Positions 18,702-27,092 of a DNA stretch of 64,000 bases are shown here, piece by piece. Each line of letters begins with the position of its first letter. Within the stretch, counting starts at the first letter, position 1. This DNA comes from GCA-2733415 sp965178655 (GTDB lineage: Bacteria; Bacteroidota; Bacteroidia; Flavobacteriales; Flavobacteriaceae): NCBI GenBank assembly GCA_965178655.1, contig OZ238266.1, positions 2,046,001-2,110,000 on the forward strand, in the 5' to 3' direction. The notes below the pieces were generated by a model that saw only the letters and a program-made list of their open reading frames with translations, was not told the DNA's origin and ran no database searches. A program made the translations under genes and the position numbers.

Positions 18702-19235
18702 ATGGGAAAGCAAGGGAAGATAAAAAACGGAAATAATAAAGCAAAACATACCAAGTTGTTAAACCAGAAAAAACAACGGGTTAAAAACGCTAAAATGATG
18801 AATAAACAGCGTTTAAAAGATATTATAACCAAGAGTAATAAGCTTAACCAGCCTTGCCCTTGTGGTCTTGATAGTATATATAAAAACTGTTGCCATATTG
18901 CCCATAACAATATTTTGGAGGTAACAACTGCAGAGCAGCTTATGAGATCACGATACACTGCTTATGTATTGGCAGATATTAATTATTTAATGCAAAGCCA
19001 CCACTCAAGTACACGCCCTATTAATGAAGAAAAGGAGATAGAGGAGTGGATGACCCAAGTCACATGGAGTGGTTTGGAGATTTTACAAACAGAAAAGGGC
19101 ACAGCTACCAATACTGAAGGAATGGTTAGTTTTAAGGCATATTTTATTGAGAATAACGAAAAAGCGGTAATAACAGAGCGTTCGGTATTTGTAAAAGAAA
19201 ACAGACACTGGGTATATCTAGGTATAGAAGAGTAA
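18702..19235 (+). CDS. YchJ-like SEC-C zinc-binding protein
   Basis: 177 residues. The first 45 are very basic (MGKQGKIKNGNNKAKHTKLL and more Lys/Arg). A SEC-C metal-binding motif follows (NQPCPCGLDSIYKNCC, with His soon after), then the YchJ body (TAEQLMRSRYTAYVLADINY and a C-terminal strand region ending HWVYLGIEE). YchJ proteins have an NTF2-like fold and no established biochemical role. The basic N-terminal extension hints at nucleic-acid or ribosome binding (inference). It stands alone between its own promoter and a terminator. Confidence 0.85.
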   Translation: MGKQGKIKNGNNKAKHTKLLNQKKQRVKNAKMMNKQRLKDIITKSNKLNQPCPCGLDSIYKNCCHIAHNNILEVTTAEQLMRSRYTAYVLADINYLMQSHHSSTRPINEEKEIEEWMTQVTWSGLEILQTEKGTATNTEGMVSFKAYFIENNEKAVITERSVFVKENRHWVYLGIEE

Positions 19236-19270
19236 AAAAGCCATATCAAAATACTAATGATATGGCTTTT
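19236..19270. terminator. Palindromic terminator after the YchJ-like gene
   Basis: AAAAGCCATATC, an 11-base loop, GATATGGCTTTT. The A and T tracts allow termination in either direction. Confidence 0.8.
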
Positions 19271-19533
19271 CAACTATCGCAGTATAATTAACTTTTCTTG
19301 AAACAGGTGTTCTAAATGCCATTTCAATTAGCTCAAAAGCCTTTTTAATTAGTAGCGAAGTTTACGGAAGATTAAAAAATATATTGAATAATACTAATTG
19401 GGTGTAAAAATACCCATTGTAGACTTCCGTGGTATGGTATAAAGATATCAAAAAAAAGAATATAAAACAAGTAAAAGTTAGGTTTATTATTGAATTTAAG
19501 CACGTATTACACTTTAAGTAGTACTATACATTG
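19271..19533. other. Non-coding stretch with weak traces
   Basis: With its flanking terminator and promoter this is the only gene-free gap over 300 bases that lacks an RNA gene. I see two things. On the minus strand, 19254-19361 is an open run of 35 codons that reads like ordinary protein (MAFRTPVSRKVNYTAIVEK near its end) but has no credible start and stops inside the terminator, so it may be a decayed gene fragment. At 19364-19440, ACGGAAG and CTTCCGT form the ends of an inverted repeat around a small GGGT/ACCC hairpin. No known RNA family is recognised. Confidence 0.4.
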
Positions 19534-19541
19534 TATATTTG
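19534..19541 (+). promoter_or_regulatory. Promoter -7 box for rimO
   Basis: TATATTTG, an exact TAnnTTTG, 18 bases before the ATG at 19560. No good -33 TTG at the usual distance. Confidence 0.6.
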
Positions 19542-19559
19542 CAGTCCAAAATTTAATCG

Positions 19560-20867
19560 ATGAGAACAAAATCACTTAAAAAAAATAAAATAAACGTTGT
19601 CACCTTAGGGTGTTCTAAAAACGTATATGACTCAGAAGTTTTAATGGGACAACTAAAAGCCAATGGTAAAGACGTTGCTCATGAAGAAGAAGGGAATATT
19701 GTAGTGATTAACACTTGTGGTTTTATCAATAATGCCAAAGAAGAGTCTGTAAATACTATACTAGAGTATATGCAGAAAAAAGAAGAAGGTGCGGTTGATA
19801 AGGTTTTTGTAACAGGATGTTTAAGTGAGCGTTATAAACCAGATTTAGAAAAAGATATTCCAGATGTAGATCAGTATTTTGGTACTACACAATTGCCACA
19901 ATTGCTAAAAGCATTAGGGGCAGACTATAAACACGAATTAATAGGAGAGCGGTTAACAACCACTCCAAAAAATTATGCTTATTTAAAAATAGCCGAAGGC
20001 TGTGATAGACCATGTTCATTCTGTGCCATTCCTTTAATGCGCGGAAAACACAAATCTACACCTATAGAAAACTTGGTTATAGAAGCCGAAAAATTGGCTG
20101 CTAACGGCGTTAAAGAACTTATTTTAATAGCACAAGATCTAACATATTATGGTTTAGATTTATACAAAAAAAGAAACCTGGCAGAGCTGCTTAAAGCACT
20201 CGTTGCCGTAGAGGGTATAGAGTGGATTAGATTGCACTATGCTTTCCCGACAGGCTTTCCGATGGATGTATTAGAATTAATGAAAAAGGAACCTAAAATT
20301 TGTTACTATTTAGATATTCCTTTACAGCATATAGCTGATGAGTTACTAAAATCTATGAAACGCGGTACTACTCAGAAAAAAACCACTAAGCTTATTCAAG
20401 ATTTTAGAACATTAGTACCAGAAATGGCAATACGTACCACATTAATTGTTGGTTACCCTGGCGAAACACAAGAACATTTTGAAACTTTAAAACAATGGGT
20501 TTCAGACATGCGTTTTGAGCGTCTTGGGTGTTTTACATACTCTCATGAAGAAAACACACATGCCTATAGCTTAGAAGATAATGTTCCTGAAGATGTAAAG
20601 CAACAGCGTGCTAATGAAATAATGGAGATACAAACGCAAATTTCTTGGGAGCTAAACCAAGAAAAAGTAGGACAAACATTCCGTTGTATTATTGACCGCA
20701 AAGAAGGTAACTATTTTGTAGGACGTACAGAGTTTGACTCGCCAGATGTTGATAACGAGGTTTTAATTGATGCCGAAAAATACTATCTTAAACAAGGTGA
20801 GTTTGCAGATATTACCATAGTAGAAGCCGCAGATTTTGATTTGTATGGTATTGTAAAAGAGGATTAG
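19560..20867 (+). CDS. rimO: Ribosomal protein S12 methylthiotransferase RimO
   Basis: Radical-SAM enzyme that adds a methylthio group to the conserved Asp of ribosomal protein S12. Visible: an N-terminal MTTase domain with Cys18 in LGCSKN, a second Cys in INTCGF and a third in VTGCLSER, which bind the auxiliary 4Fe-4S cluster. The radical-SAM CxxxCxxC follows in CDRPCSFCAIPLMRG, and a C-terminal TRAM domain (FRCIIDRKEGNYFVGRTEFD). 435 residues, normal length. The S12-specific pattern LGCSKN at the N terminus separates it from MiaB. Monocistronic by position. Confidence 0.96.
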   Translation: MRTKSLKKNKINVVTLGCSKNVYDSEVLMGQLKANGKDVAHEEEGNIVVINTCGFINNAKEESVNTILEYMQKKEEGAVDKVFVTGCLSERYKPDLEKDIPDVDQYFGTTQLPQLLKALGADYKHELIGERLTTTPKNYAYLKIAEGCDRPCSFCAIPLMRGKHKSTPIENLVIEAEKLAANGVKELILIAQDLTYYGLDLYKKRNLAELLKALVAVEGIEWIRLHYAFPTGFPMDVLELMKKEPKICYYLDIPLQHIADELLKSMKRGTTQKKTTKLIQDFRTLVPEMAIRTTLIVGYPGETQEHFETLKQWVSDMRFERLGCFTYSHEENTHAYSLEDNVPEDVKQQRANEIMEIQTQISWELNQEKVGQTFRCIIDRKEGNYFVGRTEFDSPDVDNEVLIDAEKYYLKQGEFADITIVEAADFDLYGIVKED

Positions 20868-20888
20868 TTAGTCTGCAGCATTTAACAA

Positions 20889-21803
20889 TTAATCAAACGG
20901 TACATCATAATCTATACTGCTATTGGTGGTTGTTATTGTACCAAAGGTATAGGTGTCAGAAATCATAATGGTATTGTTATTTGCATTTACAAGAACCATG
21001 TCTTCAATTTCAATTATACAGGTAAAAACCTGACTTTTGTTATGGCTATTGTATTGGTCATAAACAGTGCTTTCGGTAATATTATTGTTTAAATAATCTG
21101 GGCCAATAGCGGCATCAGTAATATCATTTGTAGGGTTTCCGTCGCCGTTAGTATCTTCATAACGTGTTATAATACCATCATTATCATCATCATTATCAAG
21201 GTAATTGGGTATGCCATCGGCATCAGAATCTAAAGCATCAGAAATGTCACCATCATCATTTTGGTCGGCATCTTCTTGTATGGTAGGTATATTATCGCCA
21301 TCATCATCAGAGTCTAAATAGTTAGGTATACCATCACCATCAGTATCTGTAGGGTTTGTAGAGGGGTCATTATCGTTATCTATATTAGCGTCTTCTAAAC
21401 TGGCTAAAATACCATCGTTATCGTCTTCAATAAGTGTTGTATAAAACTGAACAGTACCATTAGTAGCTTCAGAGTCGGTAATTATTTCAGGACTACTAGG
21501 TGGTAAGGAGTTACAAAAAATAGCCGAAGGATCTCCTGTATAGCTCCGGTGATTAAAAGTATAGCTTGTTGATAGGGCAGATGAAAACTCACCAACAGTG
21601 GTGAAATTAGTTAAATCTGCTATAGGCAACCTTGCCGATAATGACTCTGGAGGGGTGTCTTTAACAGTGTAAACAATAATATCATCATTCCCTTCACAGT
21701 ACTCCAATGTATTTGAAAAATCTAGGCTAGTAATAAAAACGTCGCCATCATTACATGAAAAAATAAGTAATACGCAGCAGAAGGAAAGTATAGTTTTAAA
21801 CAT
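20889..21803 (-). CDS. Lipoprotein with thrombospondin-type-3-like calcium repeats
   Basis: 304 residues of unknown function. A lipoprotein signal with Cys17 (VLLIFSC) is followed by acidic residues (NDGD). The middle holds several Asp-rich calcium-binding repeats (DTDGDGIPNYLDSDDDGD, DSDADGIPNYLDNDDDND), the type-3 thrombospondin pattern common in surface and secreted flavobacterial proteins. The last 80 residues have no recognised domain. The repeat block resembles that at the end of the gene at 28598. The acidic residues after the lipid Cys are compatible with export to the cell surface (inference). It converges with rimO. Confidence 0.75.
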   Translation of the reverse strand: MFKTILSFCCVLLIFSCNDGDVFITSLDFSNTLEYCEGNDDIIVYTVKDTPPESLSARLPIADLTNFTTVGEFSSALSTSYTFNHRSYTGDPSAIFCNSLPPSSPEIITDSEATNGTVQFYTTLIEDDNDGILASLEDANIDNDNDPSTNPTDTDGDGIPNYLDSDDDGDNIPTIQEDADQNDDGDISDALDSDADGIPNYLDNDDDNDGIITRYEDTNGDGNPTNDITDAAIGPDYLNNNITESTVYDQYNSHNKSQVFTCIIEIEDMVLVNANNNTIMISDTYTFGTITTTNSSIDYDVPFD

Positions 21804-21913
21804 ATTGTTTGTTGGGTGTTTTTGTGTCTATACAAATTAACGAATATTAGTTGATAATTAGTCTAATTAACGTAATTTTACCACTTAATAATATAGAATA
21901 ATACCAATATAAC

Positions 21914-23062
21914 GTGAATAAAGTATATTTTGATAGTGCTGCAACAACTTGTGTAAGTGAAAAAGTTATTGCTGCAATGACGGCTTGTTTAACAAATGAA
22001 TACGGTAACCCATCATCTACACATGGTTTTGGTAGAAGTGCCAAAGTATTAATAGAGCAAGCTCGAAAAAATATAGCAAAACAGCTGCATGTAACCCCTT
22101 CCGAAATTATATTTACTTCTGGAGGAACGGAGGCCGATAATTTTGTGCTAAACTCTGCTGTTAGAGATTTAGGGGTACAACGAATTATTACATCAAAAAT
22201 AGAACACCACGCTATTGGTCATGCTTGTGAGGCTTTACACAGTACATACAACACCATTATAGATTATGTTAATCTTGATGAAAATGGTAGTGTAAAAATT
22301 GATAACTTATCAGAATTATTATCAGAAAATAAAGGTAAAACATTAGTCAGTTTAATGCATGTTAATAATGAACTGGGTACAATATTAGATATAGAAAAGG
22401 TAGCAAGTTTATGTACACAACATAAGGCATTATTACATAGTGATACAGTACAATCTATAGGACATTATAATGTAGATTTAAGTAAATTGGCGATAGATTT
22501 TTGTGCGGTTAGTGCACATAAATTTCACGGACCAAAAGGTGTAGGCTTTGCATTTATGCGTAAAAATAGTGGTTTACATCCGTTAATTTATGGTGGTAGT
22601 CAAGAGCGTGGATTTAGAGCAGGTACAGAATCGGTACATAATATTGTAGGTTTAGATGTAGCATATGCTGAGGCTTATAACAATCTAGAAAAAGATAGTG
22701 CGTACATAAAAAGTTTAAAAGCTTATTTTATTCAAGAAATTACCAAAGCAATTCCTGAGGTTAAATTTAATGGCGTGTCTGGTAATATGGATGAAAGCAC
22801 GTACACATTAGTAAATATACTACTTCCGATAACTGCTCAAAAGGCATTAATTGTGTTATTTCAGTTAGATTTGAAAGGTATTGCTTGCTCAAAAGGAAGT
22901 GCTTGCCAAAGTGGCTCATCTAAGGGGTCGCATGTATTGTCTGAAATTCTTAAAGGTGATGATATGCAAAAACCATCATTGCGTTTTTCATTTTCAAAAT
23001 ATAATACCACTCAAGAAATAGACTATGTTATTAAAACATTAAAAGAATTTGTATTGTCTTAA
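21914..23062 (+). CDS. Cysteine desulfurase (NifS/IscS-like class V aminotransferase)
   Basis: PLP enzyme that removes sulfur from cysteine as an enzyme-bound persulfide for Fe-S clusters or tRNA thiolation. Visible: N-terminal VYFDSAATT (4-12), GGTEADN (70-76), HxxH-type region IEHHAIGHACE, PLP lysine Lys203 in SAHKFHGPKG, and the catalytic loop GSACQSG with Cys331. 382 residues. The start is GTG, giving the canonical N terminus. It may be the sulfur donor for MnmA in this genome (inference), although no Suf or Isc genes are adjacent. Confidence 0.93.
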   Translation: MNKVYFDSAATTCVSEKVIAAMTACLTNEYGNPSSTHGFGRSAKVLIEQARKNIAKQLHVTPSEIIFTSGGTEADNFVLNSAVRDLGVQRIITSKIEHHAIGHACEALHSTYNTIIDYVNLDENGSVKIDNLSELLSENKGKTLVSLMHVNNELGTILDIEKVASLCTQHKALLHSDTVQSIGHYNVDLSKLAIDFCAVSAHKFHGPKGVGFAFMRKNSGLHPLIYGGSQERGFRAGTESVHNIVGLDVAYAEAYNNLEKDSAYIKSLKAYFIQEITKAIPEVKFNGVSGNMDESTYTLVNILLPITAQKALIVLFQLDLKGIACSKGSACQSGSSKGSHVLSEILKGDDMQKPSLRFSFSKYNTTQEIDYVIKTLKEFVLS

Positions 23063-23142
23063 GTGCTGGCTATAGTAAAACTGTCATCTTAAAAAAAACA
23101 CCTTATATTGTACACCGTAAATAGTTGTATAAATTATAAGAC

Positions 23143-24363
23143 ATGACAAAAATTAAAATATTAAGCAGCATACTTTTAGTGCTCCTAGTTTCTTGTAAAC
23201 CCGATTCAGTTAAGACTTTAAAAACAGGTACTTATAGGGCGGTATTACAAGTGAAAGACGCCAAAGAGCTCCCGTTTACTTTTACAGTAAACCCCCAAGA
23301 AACAATTACAATTTATAATGCAGAAGAGCGTATAGCGGTAGATGCACCTATTATAAAAGGCGATTCGGTATATATTAAATTGCCTTTTTTTGATGCTAAA
23401 ATAACAGCTTTTATTAATGATAGTGGTAGTTTAAATGGGTACTATACTAAGGAAAACCGAAACAATAAAGTTGTGTTTTCTGCAATGCATGATGTCTATT
23501 TTAGATATCCAACAGATGTAAAAACAGTATCTGTAGCAGGAGAATGGGAGGTAACCTTTAGTCATAATTCACCAAATAGTTATAAAGCAAAAGGTGTGTT
23601 TAGAGCGGGTGATAATAACACTATTTCAGGAACATTTTTAACAGAAACAGGAGATTATCGTTTTTTAGAAGGTGCAATAAACGGAAACAATATAAGTTTA
23701 AGTTGTTTTGATGGCACCCATGCTTTTTTGTTTGATGGTACTGTAGTTGGAGATAGTATTACTTCGGGTATGTTTTATTCTGGAAATACATATAAAGCCC
23801 CATGGGTAGCGGTTAGAAATTCAAATTTTGAGTTGGCGAATCCTAACACGCTTATAACACTAAAAGACGGACATGATACACTATCGTTTTCATTCCCAAA
23901 TTTAGAAGGTGAAATGGTGTCATTAACCGATGCACAATTTAAAAATAAGGTTACGGTAATTCAGCTTATGGGAAGTTGGTGTCCTAATTGTATAGATGAA
24001 AGCACTTATTTAGGAGCGCTACATAGCTCTGGTAAATTTTCAGACTTACAAATAATAGGTTTGGCTTTTGAAAACAGTAAAACAATGGTTAAGGCTGTTA
24101 ATCGTTTACAAAAATTAAAAGATAGACTGGCTATTAAATACCCTATTTTAGTTGCCCAAATAGGAACGGTTAGTAAGAAAAAAGCAGCAGAAAAATTACC
24201 AATGTTAAGCGAGGTAAAGTCTTATCCTACCACTATTTTTATAGATAAAGAGGGTAAGGTTAGAAAAATACATACAGGGTTTAATGGCCCTGCAACAGGC
24301 GATAAGTATACAGCGTTTACTGAAGAGTTTGAAACATTCGTGGCAGAACTCCTTGCAGAGTAA
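23143..24363 (+). CDS. TlpA-like thioredoxin-fold lipoprotein
   Basis: Periplasmic thiol-disulfide protein anchored by a lipid on Cys18 (LLVLLVSC). Residues about 20-230 form an N-terminal beta-rich domain without a recognised catalytic motif, usual in Bacteroidota TlpA/ResA-like proteins. The thioredoxin domain starts near 240 (LSFSFPNLEGEMVSL), carries WCPNC with Cys280 and Cys283, and ends with the cis-Pro segment SYPTTIFIDKEGKVRKI. 406 residues. Function is probably reduction of exported cysteines. It converges on a shared terminator with the OmpA lipoprotein. Confidence 0.88.
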   Translation: MTKIKILSSILLVLLVSCKPDSVKTLKTGTYRAVLQVKDAKELPFTFTVNPQETITIYNAEERIAVDAPIIKGDSVYIKLPFFDAKITAFINDSGSLNGYYTKENRNNKVVFSAMHDVYFRYPTDVKTVSVAGEWEVTFSHNSPNSYKAKGVFRAGDNNTISGTFLTETGDYRFLEGAINGNNISLSCFDGTHAFLFDGTVVGDSITSGMFYSGNTYKAPWVAVRNSNFELANPNTLITLKDGHDTLSFSFPNLEGEMVSLTDAQFKNKVTVIQLMGSWCPNCIDESTYLGALHSSGKFSDLQIIGLAFENSKTMVKAVNRLQKLKDRLAIKYPILVAQIGTVSKKKAAEKLPMLSEVKSYPTTIFIDKEGKVRKIHTGFNGPATGDKYTAFTEEFETFVAELLAE

Positions 24364-24370
24364 GTAAAAG

Positions 24371-24408
24371 AAAAAGCCTCAAAAAAATATTTTTTTGAGG
24401 CTTTTTTT
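24371..24408. terminator. Bidirectional terminator
   Basis: A near-palindromic hairpin, AAAAAGCCTCAAAAA mirrored by TTTTTGAGGCTTTTT, between two convergent genes. It serves both. Confidence 0.85.
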
Positions 24409-24424
24409 ATTTGTTAAAAGATGT

Positions 24425-25291
24425 TTATTCGCTTACAACACCTTCGGTAAGATTTTTCATTTCTGTTTCAATCATTTCGTAGAATTGATCTATTTTTGGT
24501 AATACTACAATACGTGTTCTACGGTTTTTAGCTCTATTTTGAACAGTATTGTTGTCTGCTAAAGGTACATAGTGACTTCTACCAGCAGCAATAAGTTGCT
24601 CAGGTTGAACGCCTAGTTTTTCAAGTACACGAACAATAGATGTTGCGCGTTTAACACTTAAATCCCAGTTGTCTATTAATACACCTTTACTGTACGATTT
24701 ATTATCGGTATGACTTTCAACCATACACTCAAAATTAGGTTTTCCGTTAACAACCTTAGCTACTTTAGCCAAAACACTTTTAGCTTCAGGTGTTACGTTG
24801 TAACTACCGCTTAAGAATAATAATTTATCAGCAATAGAAATAAAAACAACGCCTTTTTCAACGCTAATTTCAATATCTGGATCATCAATACCAACTTCTT
24901 TTTTCAAGCTAGAAACAATAGCCAGAGTTACACTGTCTTTTTTAGATATCGCATCTTGTAAACGTGTAATTTTAAGATCTTTTTCTCTCAAACTCTCTAA
25001 ACTCATTTCAAGGTTAGTTGCACCTTTTGTAGTAAGCATAGTAAGATCTTTTGTGCTTTCTAAAAGTCCTTCATTTATTTCTTTTAAATTAATAAGTTGC
25101 TCTTTTAGTAATTCAGCACGTGCAGAGTAGTTAGCACGGTCCTCTAAACAGCTGTTTAATTTAACAGTGGCAGTGTTTAGCAAATCTTGCGTCTTTTTTT
25201 GCTGACTTTCTAATGTTTTGAACTTTTTTTGTGATACACATGACCCTAATAAGGCAAGTGTAGCAATAGAAATAAAAATTTTTGTTTTCAT
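24425..25291 (-). CDS. OmpA-family peptidoglycan-binding lipoprotein
   Basis: 288 residues. Lipobox LLGSC with Cys18, then a polar helical region (about 25-130) rich in Gln, Glu and Lys, likely a coiled coil. The C-terminal OmpA domain (about 150-275) has the peptidoglycan-binding features TDNKSYSKG, LSVKRATSIVRVLEKLGV and NRAKNRRTRI. The residues after the lipid Cys (VSQKK) are not acidic, so it should stay on the periplasmic side of the outer membrane. It would link outer membrane and cell wall. An exact -7 box lies at 25317-25324. Confidence 0.9.
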   Translation of the reverse strand: MKTKIFISIATLALLGSCVSQKKFKTLESQQKKTQDLLNTATVKLNSCLEDRANYSARAELLKEQLINLKEINEGLLESTKDLTMLTTKGATNLEMSLESLREKDLKITRLQDAISKKDSVTLAIVSSLKKEVGIDDPDIEISVEKGVVFISIADKLLFLSGSYNVTPEAKSVLAKVAKVVNGKPNFECMVESHTDNKSYSKGVLIDNWDLSVKRATSIVRVLEKLGVQPEQLIAAGRSHYVPLADNNTVQNRAKNRRTRIVVLPKIDQFYEMIETEMKNLTEGVVSE

Positions 25292-25316
25292 AAGAGGTAC
25301 ATTTTTAGTATTAGAA

Positions 25317-25324
25317 CAAAGTTA
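25317..25324 (-). promoter_or_regulatory. Promoter -7 box for the OmpA lipoprotein
   Basis: Reads TAACTTTG on the minus strand, an exact TAnnTTTG, 25 bases before the ATG at 25291. Confidence 0.55.
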
Positions 25325-25439
25325 TAATTTTAAAGCTAATATTTGTAAGAAGTTAACAGTTTTTTAACCTGAAAATTAAACACAATAATTACTTAGATTT
25401 TAATACCTTTAACTATTAATAATTAAAAAGAATATTTAC

Positions 25440-26621
25440 ATGACTTATAAAATGATTACTGCAATTATATTACTTATCTCATGTTCATTATACGGACAAA
25501 ATAATGATGGTTTAATTAGTGTAGAACGTGAGTTAGATTCCATATTTATGAGTTCAGAATTACCTGGGTTAGGGTTAATTGTAGTGAATAATGAAGCGGT
25601 ATTGCTTCAAAAATCATTTGGAATGTCTGATGTGTCTCAGCAAAGAGAATTTAAAAGTAAAACTATTCAGAATATAGGCTCTGTTTCTAAGACATTCTTG
25701 GGTTTAGCATTAATGAAAGCAGTATCTCAAGGTGCGTTGCAGTTAGATGATGATATTAATATGTATTTACCTTTTAGAGTTGTGCATCCGCGCTACCCAA
25801 ATAAGCCTATTACCATTAGAAACTTAGCAAACCACAGTTCAGGGATTAATGATGATGCGTGTTATGATAAAAGCTATGTATTAACGGAGGGCAGTAATTT
25901 AGATTTGAGTACTTACCCTAAACAAATACAAAAATATATAGGTAGTATACAAGCTAATAAAGATATAAGAGTGGCAGCGTTTTTAGAAAATGTATTGTCT
26001 AATAAAGGAATGTGGTACACTAAAAAAAGCTTTACAAAACATGCGCCAGGAAAAGAATATAACTATAGTAATATAGGTGCTGCATTAGCTGCATTTGTGT
26101 TAGAGAAAGCCGTAGGATTGTCATATGAAGCATATACCGAAAAATACATTTTTGCACCACTTAATATGTTAGATACTGGCTGGAATGCAAAAACAGTAGC
26201 AATGCATAATCATGCTGTTCGTTATTTTCCGGGACTATTACTTGTGCCAGATTATCATTTAATAACAAGTGCTGATGGTGCATTAATAACAAACACGACT
26301 GATTTTGGACGTTACTTAATTGAAGTGTTGCGTGGGTATAACGGAAAAGGAACACTGTTAAGTCCTGAGTCTTATACTGAAATGTTTAAGCGAACCGTTT
26401 TTAAAAAGGGAAGTAGTGGTGTTTTTTGGGGTATGAGTAGTAAAGGAAATCCAAACCATAGTGGTGCCGACCCTGGGGTGTTTACTATTGCAAAACTGTA
26501 TCCTAAACAAAATGTGGCTATTTTTATGATGACTAATATAAGTGCAGAGATGGATAAAGATTTAATTAAATCTTTAAGAGCTGTGTGGAGCGTTGTAAAA
26601 AAACATGATTGGAGTTTGTAA
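25440..26621 (+). CDS. Serine hydrolase, class C beta-lactamase / penicillin-binding fold
   Basis: Periplasmic serine hydrolase. Visible: signal peptide ending LYG before Gln20, the S-x-x-K nucleophile motif SVSK (Ser81, Lys84), a Y-x-N motif in EYNYSNIG, and HSG in PNHSGADPG replacing the KTG of true class A/C enzymes. This combination is that of the broad Beta-lactamase family (esterases, D-amino peptidases), and resistance is not implied. 393 residues. A near-perfect -7 box (TACCTTTA) is at 25404-25411. The gene runs toward the minus-strand tRNA cluster. Confidence 0.87.
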   Translation: MTYKMITAIILLISCSLYGQNNDGLISVERELDSIFMSSELPGLGLIVVNNEAVLLQKSFGMSDVSQQREFKSKTIQNIGSVSKTFLGLALMKAVSQGALQLDDDINMYLPFRVVHPRYPNKPITIRNLANHSSGINDDACYDKSYVLTEGSNLDLSTYPKQIQKYIGSIQANKDIRVAAFLENVLSNKGMWYTKKSFTKHAPGKEYNYSNIGAALAAFVLEKAVGLSYEAYTEKYIFAPLNMLDTGWNAKTVAMHNHAVRYFPGLLLVPDYHLITSADGALITNTTDFGRYLIEVLRGYNGKGTLLSPESYTEMFKRTVFKKGSSGVFWGMSSKGNPNHSGADPGVFTIAKLYPKQNVAIFMMTNISAEMDKDLIKSLRAVWSVVKKHDWSL

Positions 26622-26638
26622 GATGTATATTCAATAAG

Positions 26639-26722
26639 TGCGCACGAGAAGACTCGAACTTCCACGGAGTTTCCTCCACTAACCCCTCAAGCTAGCGCGT
26701 CTACCAATTCCGCCACGTGCGC
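26639..26722 (-). tRNA. tRNA-Leu (GAG)
   Basis: 84 bases without CCA. Acceptor stem GCGCACG pairs with CGTGCGC. The anticodon stem CTAGC/GTTAG holds the loop TTGAGGG, giving anticodon GAG. The extended variable arm typical of Leu (TGGAGGAAACTCCG) and a GTTCGAGTC T-loop are present. CCA is not encoded. It lies downstream of two tRNA-Lys genes on the same strand. Confidence 0.95.
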
Positions 26723-26736
26723 AAATGAATATAATC

Positions 26737-26767
26737 AAAAAAAGTTAAGTAGAATACTTAACTTTTT
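26737..26767 (-). terminator. Terminator-like hairpin between tRNA-Lys and tRNA-Leu
   Basis: Perfect 13-bp stem AAAAAGTTAAGTA with a three-base loop, ending in a run of seven T on the minus strand. It sits just after the second tRNA-Lys in the direction of transcription. Confidence 0.6.
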
Positions 26768-26769
26768 AG

Positions 26770-26842
26770 TGATCTGGCTGGGGCTCGAACCCAGGACCCT
26801 CTCCTTAAAAGGGAGATGCTCTACCAACTGAGCTACCAGATC
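26770..26842 (-). tRNA. tRNA-Lys (TTT), second in the transcript
   Basis: 73 bases. Acceptor GATCTGG/CCAGATC, anticodon stem TCTCC/GGAGA with loop CTTTTAA, so anticodon TTT. The sequence is identical to the copy at 26889-26961. A MnmA substrate by family knowledge. Confidence 0.96.
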
Positions 26843-26856
26843 GTAATCAAATATGT

Positions 26857-26890
26857 AAAAAAAAGCACTAAAAAATAATACTTTTTAGTG
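26857..26890 (-). terminator. Terminator-like hairpin between the two tRNA-Lys genes
   Basis: On the minus strand CACTAAAAA, a seven-base loop, TTTTTAGTG, then GC and eight T. The first two stem bases belong to the 3' end of the upstream tRNA-Lys. Confidence 0.55.
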
Positions 26891-26961
26891 ATCTGGCTGG
26901 GGCTCGAACCCAGGACCCTCTCCTTAAAAGGGAGATGCTCTACCAACTGAGCTACCAGATC
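26889..26961 (-). tRNA. tRNA-Lys (TTT), first in the transcript
   Basis: 73 bases, identical to the copy at 26770-26842, with the same CTTTTAA anticodon loop. It is closest to the promoter at 26990-27019. Confidence 0.96.
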
Positions 26962-26989
26962 ATTACAAACACATGCGTGATTGCGGGTG

Positions 26990-27019
26990 CAAATATACAA
27001 GGATAAATTAATTTATCAA
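26990..27019 (-). promoter_or_regulatory. Promoter of the tRNA cluster
   Basis: On the minus strand TTG (27017-27019), 19 bases, then TATATTTG (26990-26997). This is the full Bacteroidota consensus with the same spacing as the SRP RNA promoter at 56563. Confidence 0.8.
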
Positions 27020-27092
27020 GTCTTTTTTTTGTTATTTTTATAAAAAAAAAGAAGACATTTGTAACCACTTAATTAAGAGCAACTAATACAAA

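Noticed and set aside
18632..18958. Antisense hydrophobic open frame over the YchJ-like gene
   Set aside because: The plus strand has a clear SEC-C motif and promoter; the hydrophobic frame is the shadow of a Lys-rich coding strand.
21161..21420. Asp-codon-rich stretch as a microsatellite
   Set aside because: Its period follows the calcium-binding protein repeats and codons vary, so protein function explains it.
25440..26621. Class C beta-lactamase-like gene as an antibiotic-resistance gene
   Set aside because: It has HSG rather than KTG and belongs to a broad hydrolase family; no resistance role can be read from the sequence.
26770..26961. Tandem tRNA-Lys copies as a phage attachment duplication
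   Set aside because: No integrase or foreign-looking DNA is nearby; identical tandem tRNAs are common.
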